A stretch of 64,000 bases of DNA from Cephalotus follicularis (taxonomy: Eukaryota; Streptophyta; Magnoliopsida; Oxalidales; Cephalotaceae): contig BDDD01000562.1 in assembly GCA_001972305.1 (NCBI GenBank), positions 170,837 to 234,836 on the forward strand, read 5' to 3'. The notes beneath the pieces were generated by a model. The model worked only from the letters and a program-made list of their open reading frames with translations, had not been told where the DNA came from and made no database searches. Below are positions 1 to 11,273 of this stretch, piece after piece; positions within the stretch are counted from its first letter, which is position 1; each line of letters starts with the position of its first letter. The position numbers and the translations under genes were made by a program.

Positions 1-343
1 AGTACCTCCAAGCATTGCCTAGTTTAGTGGATCTTCATCATATACAGGCTTGCGAGGGAGACGCATTGTGTTTTAAGGCTAGAGGATTTAGAAGCTTGAG
101 ATTTTATACCTTGCCGACTTACAAGGATTGAGAAGGGTGAGAGTGGAGGAGGGTGTCATTCCTAATATTGAAATTCAGCACATCCCACACGCTAAAATCC
201 TTTGCATTGATGGGTCTAACCACACCTTTAAGATTCTTGATCCATTTACCTCTCACTTCCAAGAAACGAGAGTAATGTCTTCAGCTCTTTTCGCCCTTTT
301 TTTTACAGGCCAATTTGTTATCGCTCCCGTTGCTTCACTATGA
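1..343 (+). pseudogene. NBS-LRR (RPM1-like) C-terminal LRR fragment
   Basis: The first 104 bases, read in frame 3, give a leucine-rich stretch containing LPSLVDLHHIQACEGDALCF and then FKARGFRSLRF. The reading continues one frame over, from about 104, as LYLADLQGLRRVRVEEGV and IPNIEI. This spacing and the pattern of an acidic segment, a 'CFKA.GF..L' segment and a 'GAMP.IE'-like segment are typical of the last repeats of RPM1-type CC-NBS-LRR resistance proteins. The frame change near 104 and loss of similarity after about 250 indicate a pseudogene, or an end exon with a frameshift. The 5' part lies outside the window. No kinase or NB-ARC motif is visible. The family call rests on recognition of the repeat style only. 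Confidence 0.5.
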
Positions 344-1661
344 ACTGTAAGATTTTTGAGAATTATGATAACATTTATCGCTACTTTTAATAAAACACAT
401 ACCTTGCATATGATTTTTATACAACCTCAACTGTAATTACCATGGACTTATATATCTCCATGGTTATATTCATACGTTTAGGCAAAACTGTCTTCTTACT
501 AAATAATTTTTACATTTTTCATTTTTGGTCTATGGATGTGAAAGCCGTAATGTTTTCTTTCTTTTCTTAATTTCTATTGAACAAAAGACAACTTTTGATG
601 TTTATTTGCATAAAATTTAATTGCAACCTAGTAATTTTCACTAAAAAATCCCTTTTCTTGGTTTTTTTTATTTTTTTTTCAACTGGTTTGACGTTGAAAA
701 GCTTTTGATAAATACAGTCAACTACATAGGTGAGTATATTATTTTATAAATAATCGATCATTTCTTTATATAAACAGTGGATTGTTTTCAGCTGAAGTAA
801 CATGTCCTGCATTACAAATAATAAACTAATTTAATACGGTCAAAATTGCTCAATAAATACAGTCAAAATTGTTTTCAGCTGAATTTCAGTATTGCATTAT
901 CAAGGAGAGACCCAAAAACTAATTAATCAGAAATTTTTTTTCTCAATCAGCACACAGATGTTCCTATAGTGGCTCTTAAGAAAACAATCAACCAACAAAA
1001 GGCAAAAATAAGACCGAGTAACAAGAATATATGTTTTCTACTTGGCAAAAAAAGTTGGAAGTAGTCGAACTTTATACATCAAAATGCAAAAACCTTTGAG
1101 CACAACTGCTGACGTCATTAATGAATAAATATATGTTGTTAGAATTTTTTTTCCCATACTTTCATACAGTCTCTTCAACACTTCAGTAATCGGTGATATT
1201 GCGCACACCAAGGCAACTGAAAGAGTCTTGTCTGCTTGGTCGATAGCAAGTCATATCATGTAGTTTAAAGGTTGCAAACTATATACAATAACCTCATATT
1301 TAAAACAATATAATTTGATATCTTCGGAATGAAAAAAGACTCAATAACACAAGCTTTTTCGAATTTATATTTGCTTTCGTAACATGCATAATGAAGTCTA
1401 CAGTTTCACCAGTATCTATACTGTGTACCCAAGTACCATAAGCCCATAAATACCCATCGCATGAACTATTCTACTTGGGGCAGTTGCAGCTGCCAGCCAA
1501 AATTTCCCAACCCAAGGACTACTCATCCAACAAATGGGTGCCTAAAGCTTCTACCAAACCTCCTTAGCTCCATCATTCTAGCACACCCTGCAATATTTTC
1601 ATTGATGAGTAGCTTCAGACCGTCCAAGAATTATACATCATTTGATTTTGCCCTTGGTATG
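344..1661. other. AT-rich intergenic sequence, nothing recognised
   Basis: This stretch is strongly AT-rich with short homopolymer runs and no convincing reading frame. It lies between the LRR fragment and the stop codon of the minus-strand SUV2 gene, so its right end probably holds the SUV2 3' untranslated region. I see no repeat termini or RNA gene here. Confidence 0.5.
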
Positions 1662-4600
1662 TTATGAAACGGTATCCCCCAAGTACACGAAGACCCTTTT
1701 TTTGAATACTCCAGCTAACTCGACAATGTCTGAGTCCCTCACCTGCCTAGGCAAGCTGTCAGACTGCCCCAATCTCTGGTCTTTACGGCACAACCTTTTT
1801 GCAATATCAATGGTCAAACCAGCCAGATCTCTGCTGTTCGTTAATACTCGCAATACAGTGGCAGAGTATGCAGGATTGGACACAAGTCTATTAAGTAATA
1901 TCAAAGCCTCTCGTATCAGCGAGGCCCTGAATAAAGGAATGCTCATAATGTAAGCTGTTATACAAGCAGCCAGTTAATGAAAAGAGGATGAGAAAAACAT
2001 ACAAAATTAAACAGACTGACATAAATAAACTGAAGAACACCATAATGAAGGACAAAAGTCACCAATGCAACAATGCGTCTTTAATTTCTCACAGAGGTTT
2101 GTATGTTAGAACATATGCTTTTCGTAGCATTAATAAGATCAGTGTTACTTTAGGATTAAAAGGCGGTGACTAGCCAATTATTTTGTTATACTTGAGTATA
2201 GATTGCAGCATCAAAATCAAATATACTTTCCATCTTTCCATTAGACTTTACAAATTCGTTACAACATATGCATTGTTGTCCAGAAAATAAGCTATCCATT
2301 CAAGAAACAAACAAATATTAAAATAGAATACTATAGAGTAGTTATACAGCCCTTAATGATGAATTACCTCGCATTAAGAATTTCTGCAGATTCAGTAGAG
2401 GATGCTGCTTCTATGTCCATCTCAGACACCAATACTTGCAAAATCAACATAAGAAAGTTCGCCTCTCTAGACTGCTTGTGACTTGCCAGAATTTCAAAGC
2501 CAGATTTTCCAGATGAAGCTATAAAAGCCAAAAGAATCATAGCATTTCTTTGGAGTTCCAAGCCCTGAAAGTTGGTTGGAATTTTAACATGCCTTAACTT
2601 GCACTGATCTCAAATCAAATTGTAAGAAAAAGCGACTTAAATTTATCTAAAAGACTTAAAATTTAAGCAATATTTCAGTTGAGATAGATTTTTAGGGTTG
2701 ACATCAGACCTATCCAAATTAGTTTCATAAAAGCTCATTCTTAAAAAAAGGACAAAAACAATTCCAACCAATTTAGTATTAAAAGAGGAGAAAATTTTTA
2801 TACGAGTAATAAAATCCATTTAAAAAAGTTGACACAACCCAGTACACGGGGATGAATTTTTTTGGGCTGAAAGTTTGAAAAATGAGAAAACTGTTGATGT
2901 TCAAATAAGTGAGCCGTGGGTCCAAAACTTTTAGCATCTGACTATTTTTACAATTCTGAAGCCACAGGTTTGTATAAATGCTAAAGTTTTGAATGAGATT
3001 CTACTACAAGCTACCTGTACACCATTCCTGCAGCAAGTTATGCAGTCTGCCAAGCCTTCTAGGATAATAGTGAATCCTTTAGAGGTTGAATCACCATCAT
3101 TTGCAGCACTCTCACTGTCCACCTTGTTGCAACCAGAGCAGAATTTAACCAATAGTTTGGGACCTTTATTGAACAAAGAACAAGTTGTCAAAAACTGGGT
3201 ACAAGTATGGAGCAACCAGATCAACTACTTCAAATTTCAAACTCAAGAAATAGTAGTGCAAACATATAGGCTGCCATGTGAAGTCTATAACCTATTGAAG
3301 CTCAGCTTGATTGCGATAGGTGCAACAACATCAACATCAACGTGATGGATTGTTCACTGGTAAGTTTGTTGAGACCTGATACAAAATGGGGGCAAAAGAA
3401 TCGACAGTGGGCTTTGCAGACCACTAGTAGTTGCAGATCCATCATGCATTGGAGTATTGGCGTGCATTTTATATATTTATTATATGGGCTTGAGAGCCCA
3501 TGATAGGAACATACATCTGTTCTAGCCCGTGCTTGTTTACAAAGCAAGCTCTAAGATTGGGCTCAGGCCACCACATTTATTAAATGAGCGTTCCCAAGCT
3601 GGGGCTTCTGTTTAGCGACTTCCGAGCTGCTTGGCTCACCAATACTATTGGATGTAAAGCTTTAGAAAGTTAACTGACAGCCTGACATGCATCGTAATAA
3701 AAATGCCATAGCAAGAATTTAAGAGTAACACAAAAGAATCACTTTTAGCAATTTTTTGTTGTTGACACCATTTCATTTTGAATTTTCCTACCATCATACT
3801 GGCAAATGAAGTAACTAATCAGTGAACGGGTTTTTGAGCACTAATTTTCTACAATATAAAATCACTCTGGATATTATCTTTTAAGAAACTAACATAATAA
3901 TGAGGAACAAAATAAAGTATTCATTAATAACCACATCTAGGATATTTTCGCTAACATTGAAGAACAGAACTCTTCATAACAGTTTCTAGTTTTGTGAATC
4001 GGCCATACTAATAACTGTAAAACTTTCTGCGATCCGATGTGTTCTAAAGCCGGTGTTGTGTCCAAACCATTGCCATGCTAAATTTCTTCAGGGTTCAAGA
4101 TATAAAGTCTCGTGATAAGATTTTCTATTTCCTTCAACTCAATTGATTGCCTCTTAGAAAAACATTAGCACCATGCAGGAAAGTGCAGTTTAACTTATAG
4201 ATAATAGATAACCTTCTTCAGTGCATTAGCACATGCCAAAAGTTACTTAATACTAAAATCTGACAAGTCTCCAAGGAAAAAAAGCTACTTGACAACATAT
4301 ATATTGAAGCTAAATGAGATGGCATCAGATGAAAAGTTAGATTAAAGAGAGCAAGGCATTATTAGAATAATAGGAACTGGTGGATACTAAAAAAATGGTA
4401 TGTAAAATAGAGACAAGTTGCAAGTTCATATGATTCTTTTCAGAAAGATTAAATAAATAAATAAAGAGTATTCCGATGCAAAATGGGCTTACAGTTTAGC
4501 AGTAGATATAGAAGATGCACTGCTTCCTTCTGTACATGCAAAACGGCTTCCCTTTTTAGCAGTTGTGATATGCTTTCGAATACATGTGTCCGCCCAAACC

Positions 4601-5086
4601 TGTCTCAAGCATATCAGAAAATACATATAGAGAACTATGTCAGACAATCCATCAAACATATAGAGAACTATGTCAGACAATCCATCAAAAAGACTGCTTA
4701 ATTTTCCCGCAAATTAGGTCAAAGAATCGGTAAAAAAGAATGCTTACTTTTCCCTCATATGAGCATTACTTCTCAATAGAATCAGGTTCATGATAGCAAC
4801 TGCCTCAAGTCTTGTACGTTCTTCAAAGTTCCTCAGTGCAATTTGATGCATAAATTCAAAAAGAGAAACCCAGTTTACACAAGATAATGACATCGCAGAG
4901 CAAGGATTCAAGTATCCACTTTTGCACAGGTTTTCTGCTCCTGAATATATTCCAAATGGAATATGATCAGTACAAGCTGCCTCCTCCCGGCTCACAGAAA
5001 ACAGGCCTCCATTTTTCTCTCTGTCATATCCTTGAAAATCCTCATTATTGTTCATGGAGCAACGTCCCTCCACAATAATATTGTCC
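1662..5086 (-). CDS. SUV2: SUV2 (plant ATRIP homologue), C-terminal exons
   Basis: Five exons join in phase on the minus strand: 5086-4748, 4599-4493, 3163-3015, 2564-2368 and 1926-1662, with TAA at 1664-1662. All introns have GT donors and AG acceptors (for example donors at 4747, 4492, 3014 and 2367). The joined product is about 351 residues. It contains FGRTHVFESISQLLKRE, QKEAVHLLYLLLN, ILEGLADCITC, LLAFIASSGKSGFEIL, MLILQVLVSEMD, REALILLNRLVSNP and VLRVLTNSRD, and ends in FKKRVFVYLGD. I recognise this block as the C-terminal region of SENSITIVE TO UV 2, the plant ATRIP-like partner of the ATR kinase in the replication-stress checkpoint. The reading frame is uninterrupted, unlike everything else here. 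The N-terminal exons are not seen; they must lie right of 5086, beyond one or more large transposon insertions, or be lost. Whether the gene still makes a full protein is therefore unknown. Confidence 0.72.
4623..4688. repeat. 33-bp tandem duplication in a SUV2 intron
   Basis: Two exact head-to-tail copies of a 33-bp unit lie at 4623-4655 and 4656-4688. They fall in the intron between the 4748 donor and the 4599 acceptor of the SUV2 gene and do not touch coding sequence. Confidence 0.9.
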
Positions 5087-5439
5087 CTGAGTAGAGAGCA
5101 CAGGAAAGATCAAATCAAGCTCATAATCACATAATATACAGGAACTTTTAGGAGAATAAAATACAAATCATGCTAAAGAATATATGCAAGAATTAAAAAA
5201 AGCAAGTACCCATATTATGCCAAAACAACTGAAATGAGTTGCAACAAAATTGCATAAGTCTCTCAACACAACAGCTATAAAACAGTGTTTACAAATATAC
5301 AGAACCCTGACTCCATGCGGTGAAAAGAAGCCTCGAGTCAAAAATTGAAACTGAGTTTAACTGCTAACCATCTTGTTCGAAATTCCATATCGGAAGAGGA
5401 GTGTTATGAGTTATTAGTGAGGGGTTGCTTAGTCATTCT
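5087..5439. other. Unassigned flank between SUV2 and Copia-1
   Basis: This is probably the next upstream SUV2 intron, since an AG acceptor lies at 5088-5087. No further exon was recognised. From about 5300 the base composition changes, with a CG-containing patch near 5320-5400, which may be a remnant of another repeat. No copia LTR sequence is found here although Copia-1 begins at about 5440. Confidence 0.45.
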
Positions 5440-5440
5440 A

Positions 5441-7290
5441 CTATGCCCAGCGATATCCTACAACTTGTTTATCAACAGGCAACACAATAAGATCCCATGT
5501 AGAATTGTCCATAAGAGCCTGCATCTCATCCTTCATAGCCCGACACCAGCCAGTATGGGCAGCTTCCGCAACACTATGAGGCACAACCACAGAAGAAACA
5601 AAGGAGACAAAGACCGAAAAACTGGGTGATAAACAATAAGAAGAAACAAAGTTAGACATGGGATAACGAGTACGCAAGTTACGAGTATAAGAAACAAACC
5701 GATCAAGAGGACGACTAACACAGGAACGATTACATTTACGATGAGCAATGGGAAGCTCAGAATCAGAGCCGGATCAGAGGTGGCGTCGACCAGTGGAGGT
5801 GTTGGCGGGTCAGGAGCCGCCGTGACAGGAACATGATGTCTGCGATGATACGTTTGCCCAGTAAACCGATCCAGAGGAGGAGGGTCAGAAGAGACAGTGT
5901 GGTCGCTCCCGCTGGTAGAAGCTGAGACATCTGGTAAGGGAACAGGGGGTACAGGGAGAGATGCAAAAACAAGGAGATCGCTCCCACTGGTGAGAGCCGA
6001 CGTACACTCATTACCAGAGGAGTAATAGGACTTATCTTCATGAAATGTGCCATCAGGAGAGACATAAATGCGTCCACTCGAGGGATCATAACATCGATAC
6101 CTTTTTTGTGTTCGGGAATAACCGATGAAAACGCATTTAATAGCACGAGAATCCTATTTATCCTTCCTCGGGCCTAGGTGATGCACAAAACAAACACGCC
6201 CAAACACACGGAGAGGCATAGAAAAAAGAGAGCTATCACGATGAAGGACAGAATATGGAATATCCCCACAAAGAACAGAAGCGGGAAATCAAATAACAAG
6301 CATTCAGAACCACAAACCCCCAGAAAAACTTAGGAAGATGTATATGTAAGAGTAAACAACGAGCAATATCAAGTAAATGACGATTCTTACGTTCTGACAC
6401 TCCATTTTGTTGAGGAGTATAAGAACATGATGTGTGATGCAAAATGCCATGGGATATAAGAAAAGGCTGAAAGCCAGAAGTTACACTCATATATTCCTTT
6501 GCATTATCAGAACGAAGACATTTGATAGAAACTTTATATTGATTCAGAATCTCAAAATAAAACTGGCAAAAGCATGAAAAAACTTCACTTCGATCTTTTA
6601 TTAAATATAACCAGGTCATTCGGGAATAATCATCCACGAATGTTACAAAATACTTGAAACTAGAAAGAGCAGACACAGGGCAAGGACCCCATACATCAAA
6701 GTGGACTAACTCAAAGGGCCTAGACTCACGCTCTATTTGACGAGAAGGAAAAGACCATCGGTTGTGTTTACCCAACTCACATGTCTCACAGGGAAGTGGA
6801 CTAACATACTCTGAATAAGACGACAAAGACCGAAGATTATTTGAAGAAGGATGACCCATACGACAATGCAGACGATAAATATCAGAAGAGGAATGCTGGG
6901 CAACAACAGCAGAAACCAAGTCCTTGTCAAGGTAGTACAAACCATTAGATTCAGTTCCCCCACCAACCGTCCGTCCAGCCCTCAGATCCTGAAAAACACA
7001 ATGGGAAGAAAAAAATGTCACAGAACAGTTGAGAGACTTAGTTAAAGAATTGAAAGATAGAGAGTTAGGTAAATGGAGAACAGATGGAAGGGAGAGGGAA
7101 GTACTCATATGGGTAGTACCAGTTCCCGTGATAGAGGATTGGGAACCATCAGCAAAGGTAACAGGATGAGATAATATAAGGGACATAGATCTAAAAGAGG
7201 ATTAAAAATGATACTTCCTAGTCATATGATGGGTGGCATCAGAGTCTATGACTCAAGAGTTAGACGTGGAAGAGAACAAACAGGAGGGAC
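5441..7290 (-). pseudogene. Copia-1 pol remnant (protease, integrase, start of RT)
   Basis: The protease region near 7245 reads IDSDATHHMT, with aspartate in place of the usual glycine after DS. Integrase runs through the open frame at 7186-6236. It has the zinc-binding H-H-C-C set (RLHCRMGHP followed by CETCELGKH) and a complete D, D, E triad in HFDVWGP, CLRSDNAKEY and QNGVSERKNRHLL. The GKRI-type C-terminal region continues in another frame to about 5763. The RT start (DEMQALMDNSTWDLIVLP, then VGYRW) sits at 5677-5441 and ends at the truncation point, before any catalytic YVDD. The element cannot encode reverse transcription. Confidence 0.85.
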
Positions 7291-8120
7291 TACCTGATGG
7301 TTGTTGTGCCAAAGTAGCAGTGGGAGCAGAAGTTGTTGCCACCTGAGTAGATCGAACGAAAGATTCCAAGTCGGCTCGAGACAATATAACAAGATCGCTA
7401 ATAGCAGGAATAGGAACAAACTCGGCATAGGCTGTCTGCGAATGTCTAAGTTATGGATGCAAAACATAACAGAAAGATTCCGTATGACCAGTGCGCTGAC
7501 AATGGTTACAGAATCGCTAAGTGTGGCCTCCACTAGGAACAAACTCACCACGACCAGTGGGAATAGGAGGACGTCCCCCACGGCCAACAAATGGGGAAGC
7601 ACCACGATCGCAACCATGGAAGCCACGGCCACGACCTCCACGAGGACCAGCAGAATGAGACACCATGGCATTGGTCTCGACAACAGGAACTGAAAGTGAG
7701 CCCGCATTAGAGGCATCCCGAAGCATCCTAGAGAAAACCTCATCAATAGATGGCAAAGAACTCTGAGTAGTAATCTCCCTTCGAAGAGGGCATAATCAGA
7801 TCCTAAGCCTTGGAGAAAAAGCATAACGCGCATATCATCCTGTCGTTTAGCCATCTCTGTAGGATCCTATGTAGGTGAAAGAAACACATCCAGCTTTTGT
7901 AATAAGGTAGTAAACTTAGTATAATAGCCGAAGATCAAAGATTGCTCTCTAGGTATCGCAGACCCTTGTCATATTATTTTTACCAGAATAAACCAGAATA
8001 CACTTCTCCCAAACTGCTTTAGCAGATGGACATTGAAAGAATTCACCTTCGGATCCATAATGTTCCATGATAAAGTACGAATAGTAGCATCACCAGATAC
8101 CCAATCAGCAAGTTTTGTAG

Positions 8121-8442
8121 TGTTAAGATCTCCATCCCTAAAAGCATGCTTATAAGGAGGAGGTATCTCTCAAGTATATATATTGAACAAGCCCACTTAA
8201 TCTTTTCGATGTGGGATTCACATCTTTAACACCCGCCCTCATGTGCAACGTGGACTTATGAAAGTGGGCTCAGAGGTTTACTACGAAGCTTGTCCCGAAC
8301 GAGTGGGCTCAGAAACTTCTATGCAACTTGTCCCAGACGTGTCCCAATGTGCTAGGCAGGTTATAGTGGACCAACATGTCTCTGATACCATGTTAAGATC
8401 TCCATCCCTAAAAGCATGCTTATAGGGATGGAGATCTTAACA
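8121..8442 (-). mobile_element. TRIM (terminal-repeat retrotransposon in miniature), 322 bp
   Basis: The element is flanked by the 5-bp target duplication TGTAG (8116-8120 and 8443-8447) and has TG...CA ends. On the minus strand it has a 5' LTR (8442-8391, 52 bp), then at once a primer binding site TGGTATCAGAGA (8390-8379, 11 of 12 to the initiator-Met tRNA type), and about 140 bp of non-coding interior. A purine tract GAGGGCGGG (8240-8232) precedes a 3' LTR at 8231-8121 (111 bp). There is no coding capacity, as expected of TRIMs. The 5' LTR has lost its middle, leaving only matching ends that form a palindrome. I do not know the family name; the 'CCCACATCG' motif in the LTR is shared by several plant TRIM and LTR families. 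Confidence 0.88.
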
Positions 8443-8444
8443 TG
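8389..8444. repeat. Perfect 22-bp inverted repeat (hairpin) formed by the shortened TRIM LTR
   Basis: Bases 8389-8410 and 8423-8444 are exact reverse complements, separated by 12 bases that themselves contain the palindrome AAGCATGCTT. The whole 56 bp can fold as an almost continuous hairpin. A 34-bp direct copy of its left part lies at 8121-8154 in the other LTR. The palindrome seems to come from deletion of the LTR middle, which joined the similar but inverted LTR ends. Confidence 0.9.
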
Positions 8445-8985
8445 TAGCATCAGACGGAGCATCCATAGTAAGATAGGCAATCTGTTTGGTGGCCAACAAA
8501 TATACCTCCACAGCCATGGCCTATGCGGAATAATTAGTACCATCCAATTGGACCAAAGTCATCTGTAAATGAGGAAGTCCGGAACCAGCAATTGCTAGAG
8601 GTAGAGCAGATTCAACCACATGTGAAGAGAAAAATAGCGATTCAGCGGGGGGATTCGATTGACATCAGCCATAAGAATACCATAAACCAGCAAATCTAGA
8701 CTACAAACAGGCCACCAGCAGATTTTTAACGTCTCAATCGAACCACTAATCAGATAAAAAAACTCACCAAAACATTTATCGAATCATAAACGAGGTTGAA
8801 AACTCACCACCAGATCTAATCGAACCAGAAAAGGCACCTTCAGCAAGCCTAGCAAGGTTGATCGCATCCTCCTAGTGAAGAAGGGGGCTGTCGCAGCCTC
8901 TGAAACCTGTCCAGATAGAACTGATTTTTATTTTTATTTATTTTTGATGATTTTTTTTTGTTTTTAACTCTGCACTGATACCATA

Positions 8986-9116
8986 TGAAAGAGAAAAAGG
9001 AGATAATAATATTGTGTGTTTTTATTAAGAGGAAGGTTACATATATATAGTGTTACACTAAACCCCCTATTCATCTACTTAACCGATGTGGGATAATACT
9101 AACAATATTACTAACA
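8986..9116 (-). repeat. Copia-1 5' LTR (about 131 bp)
   Basis: Minus-strand sequence starting TGTTAGTAATATTG and ending CTCTTTCA is followed two bases later by the primer binding site TGGTATCAGTGC (8983-8972). It contains a TATA-like stretch and CCCACATCGG. The outer end is less certain, because a second CTAACA lies at 9099-9104. No partner LTR exists in the window. Confidence 0.7.
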
Positions 9117-9579
9117 CCAACATGGGCTAACCCTAGTGCGGCCTATAGTGACATATGGACAAACATACAATATATCTGTTTCTTTACCATGGAATTTATA
9201 TATAAACAAGTTGACCAAATCTAAGTTTTTGACACTGATCAAAATCCTTCCCACTCAGCTTAATAGCACAAGATGAGTGCAAACAAATCAGCACTATTCA
9301 ACTAATTAAAAACAAGAAATTTTAGGTCTTAAATGATGAATCCATATTGATGAATATATAATATCAACTTTTACGATGCGATGGTTGGCTGTTATCAGTG
9401 TTTTAAAAACATGGATCGGACCGACCGTTCCAACCAGGTTGAACCAGACCCGGACCCCCTTCCAGTCTAGTTAACCTCAAAAACGGGCATTCTTTTTTAA
9501 CCCTGGTTGACCCAGTGGTCCAACCGGTCTAGCAAGTGGGAACGGACAGGTCACTAAAAATAAAATCAATTTCCTTTTT
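9117..9579. other. Non-coding gap with a GGACCGG-rich repeat
   Basis: No gene was recognised. Between about 9396 and 9560 the sequence is dense in GGACCGACCG, GGTTGAACC and GGTCCAACCGG motifs after a GTTTTAAAAAC start, the look of a common plant non-autonomous repeat. Copia-2 inserted just after it. Related motifs reappear at 18950-18980 and, inverted, at 19205-19275, so the repeat may have been split. Confidence 0.4.
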
Positions 9580-9753
9580 TGTGGAAAAAAACCCATTATA
9601 AATTTTTTACCCTGATTCTTCAGGATTTTATTTGCTTGTCTAGAAATTAGTGCATGTAATTTAGCCTTCTACCTTTTTTGGTGTTGAACCAACTGTATAT
9701 ATATGGATGTATACTGGTATAATATTCATGCAAGAAAGAAAAGAAAACTTTCA
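9580..9753 (+). repeat. Copia-2 5' LTR (174 bp)
   Basis: Starts TGTGGAAAAAAACCC and ends GAAAACTTTCA. It matches 18612-18789 along its full length, the later copy having a 4-bp gain near its middle. It contains TATATATATGG upstream of the end. Confidence 0.93.
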
Positions 9754-9765
9754 TGGTATCAGAGC
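9754..9765 (+). other. Copia-2 primer binding site
   Basis: TGGTATCAGAGC directly follows the LTR. This is the standard copia site complementary to the 3' end of initiator methionine tRNA. Confidence 0.9.
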
Positions 9766-10390
9766 GTGGTAACGGTAGAAGAAGAGGTTTAGAAGCAATT
9801 TTATGCCTGTAACCCCTTGAGCATACGTCAAAAACACTCTTCAAAATCAACATCTTTGCTTCTGCCGCGACGTTCACCATCTTCATATTAACCAATCACC
9901 ACAAAAACTACACCGGTCCACTCACCATCCGCCGGCGATCTCACTGCAAGTTTTTCGTCTCCGGTCGACCACTGACAGAGCACACGCACCATACGACCAT
10001 CGGCCGACGACCTCCTTTCACCGCACCACTGACATGACCCCCTATAACGGCCACCGATCTACACTCCGGTGACGCTAACTTGCCGAGAATTGGTCTGAAC
10101 GGTGTTGCTGCTGCTCAACCCTTCAACAACTCATTGAGTTGACCTAGTTAAAAAAAACAAACAGGAAGTCTGCCTGTGACGCGAAGTCAAGATCGCAGCA
10201 TAAACCAGCGTCGTCACGATCCAGCACTAGTGTCGCGCTTCCGATCTCCTTCCGTTTCCGATTTCAAGTTTCCAAGGTCGTAACCGTCAGAAAGGAAGAG
10301 ATCTCGGTTGAAGAGAGGGAATATCGGACAGATCTGCATCAGTGTCCAAATACTTAGTCAACGTCAACGTGTTTACAAGTCAACACTAAG

Positions 10391-11273
10391 ATGAGTGGAA
10401 GGAAGGACATGTCATCATCCATAACATCTGAAACCGTTCAAGCTCCGGTGGTCTCGCAGTCCTTTGGAGAAGGATCGTCTCTGAGATCACAAGTCATAAG
10501 CTCAACAGTAAAAATTTCTTGCAATTGTCATAGTTGGTATTGTTAGTAATCCAAGGGAGAGGAAAGATAGGGTATATCACCGGTAAAGTTCAGCAACTTG
10601 ATGTAAATAATCCAACATATGAAAATTAGGAGCTCAACAACTCAATTGTGACGGCGTGGCTGATAAACTCGATTGGCCGCACATATTTATTCCTTCGGAC
10701 CGCCAAGGCTATATGGGATATCGTCAATAAAAATTATTCAGATTTGGAGAATGCTTCTCAAGTTTTTTGAAATCAAGAACAAGCTGGAAGATTTACGTCA
10801 AGGAAGTATGGATATAACTGAATATTATAATGAACTGCGAATGTTGTGGCAGGAACTAGACCTTCATTATGAGACTAATTGGGAAGTTCTTGAGGAAAAT
10901 CAAAAGTTTAAAAAGCACTTAGAGAAAGAGCGATTATATGAATTCCTTGTTGGTCTCAATCGTGAGCTCGATGAGGTGCGCGGGAGAATATTAGAATACT
11001 GATCTTTACCGTCCATTGATGATGCCTTTGCTGAAGTAAGGAGATAGGCTAGCCGAAGACAGGTCATGCTTGGTGAAAAGAAAGAACCCCCTGTTATGCC
11101 TAATGGTAATAAACCTATTGAAACCGTAGCTCTAGATGTGAAGAATACCTCTTATCGATTTAATGGAGAACAGAAAAATTCTAAGAAGAGTGGACGTCCT
11201 TGGTGCAATCATTGCAATAAAGTGGGCCATACCCGTGACATTTGTTGTGATATTCATGGGAAACTAGCCAACT
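10391..11273 (+). pseudogene. Copia-2 gag remnant
   Basis: A start at 10391 (MSGRKDMSSSI) is plausible. The UBN2-type gag core follows in the open frame at 10673-11002, with KNKLEDLRQGSMDITEYYNE, RMLWQELD and EFLVGLNRELDEVRGRIL. Stops at 11000-11002 and about 11045 interrupt it. The last segment holds an intact CCHC knuckle, CNHCNKVGHTRDIC, from 11204. In life this protein would package the retrotransposon RNA into particles. Confidence 0.8.

Larger units (their letters stand above)
7291..8672 (-). pseudogene. Copia-1 gag remnant
   Basis: A start codon is plausible at 8672. The typical copia gag opening (LDGTNYSAW-like, with a stop replacing the tryptophan) follows in a shifted frame near 8540. 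A glycine/arginine-rich stretch (GPRGGRGRGF) lies at about 7640, and an intact CCHC zinc knuckle, CNHCQRTGHTESFC, at 7510-7469. The TRIM insertion splits the reading frame at 8443-8120. When one target copy and the TRIM are ignored, the gag frame on both sides lines up again, which confirms that the TRIM landed in gag. Several frameshifts remain. Confidence 0.75.
5440..9116 (-). mobile_element. Copia-1: 3'-truncated Ty1/copia retrotransposon
   Basis: Read on the minus strand, the order is 5' LTR (9116-8986), primer binding site, gag, protease, integrase and the first residues of reverse transcriptase. The copy then stops abruptly at about 5440, so most of RT, all of RNase H and the 3' LTR are missing. 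The gag is split by a TRIM at 8121-8442. In-frame stops and frame changes are present throughout. Because the 3' LTR is absent, no target site duplication can be tested. The order PR-IN-RT is diagnostic of Ty1/copia rather than Ty3/gypsy. Confidence 0.9.

Noticed and set aside
5300..5410. A tRNA-like or SINE-like patch with TGTTCGAAATTCC resembling a pol III B box
   Set aside because: No convincing A box at the right distance, no tRNA fold, and no A-rich tail or target duplication found.
8121..8444. Reading the TRIM as a simple tandem duplication of gag sequence
   Set aside because: The 5-bp target duplication, PBS and purine tract at the exact expected places cannot be explained by tandem duplication.
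9240..9330. Possible extra SUV2 exon on the minus strand (a short frame with KLSGKDFDQC)
   Set aside because: No acceptor and donor pair in phase, and I could not match it to the family. Left as non-coding.
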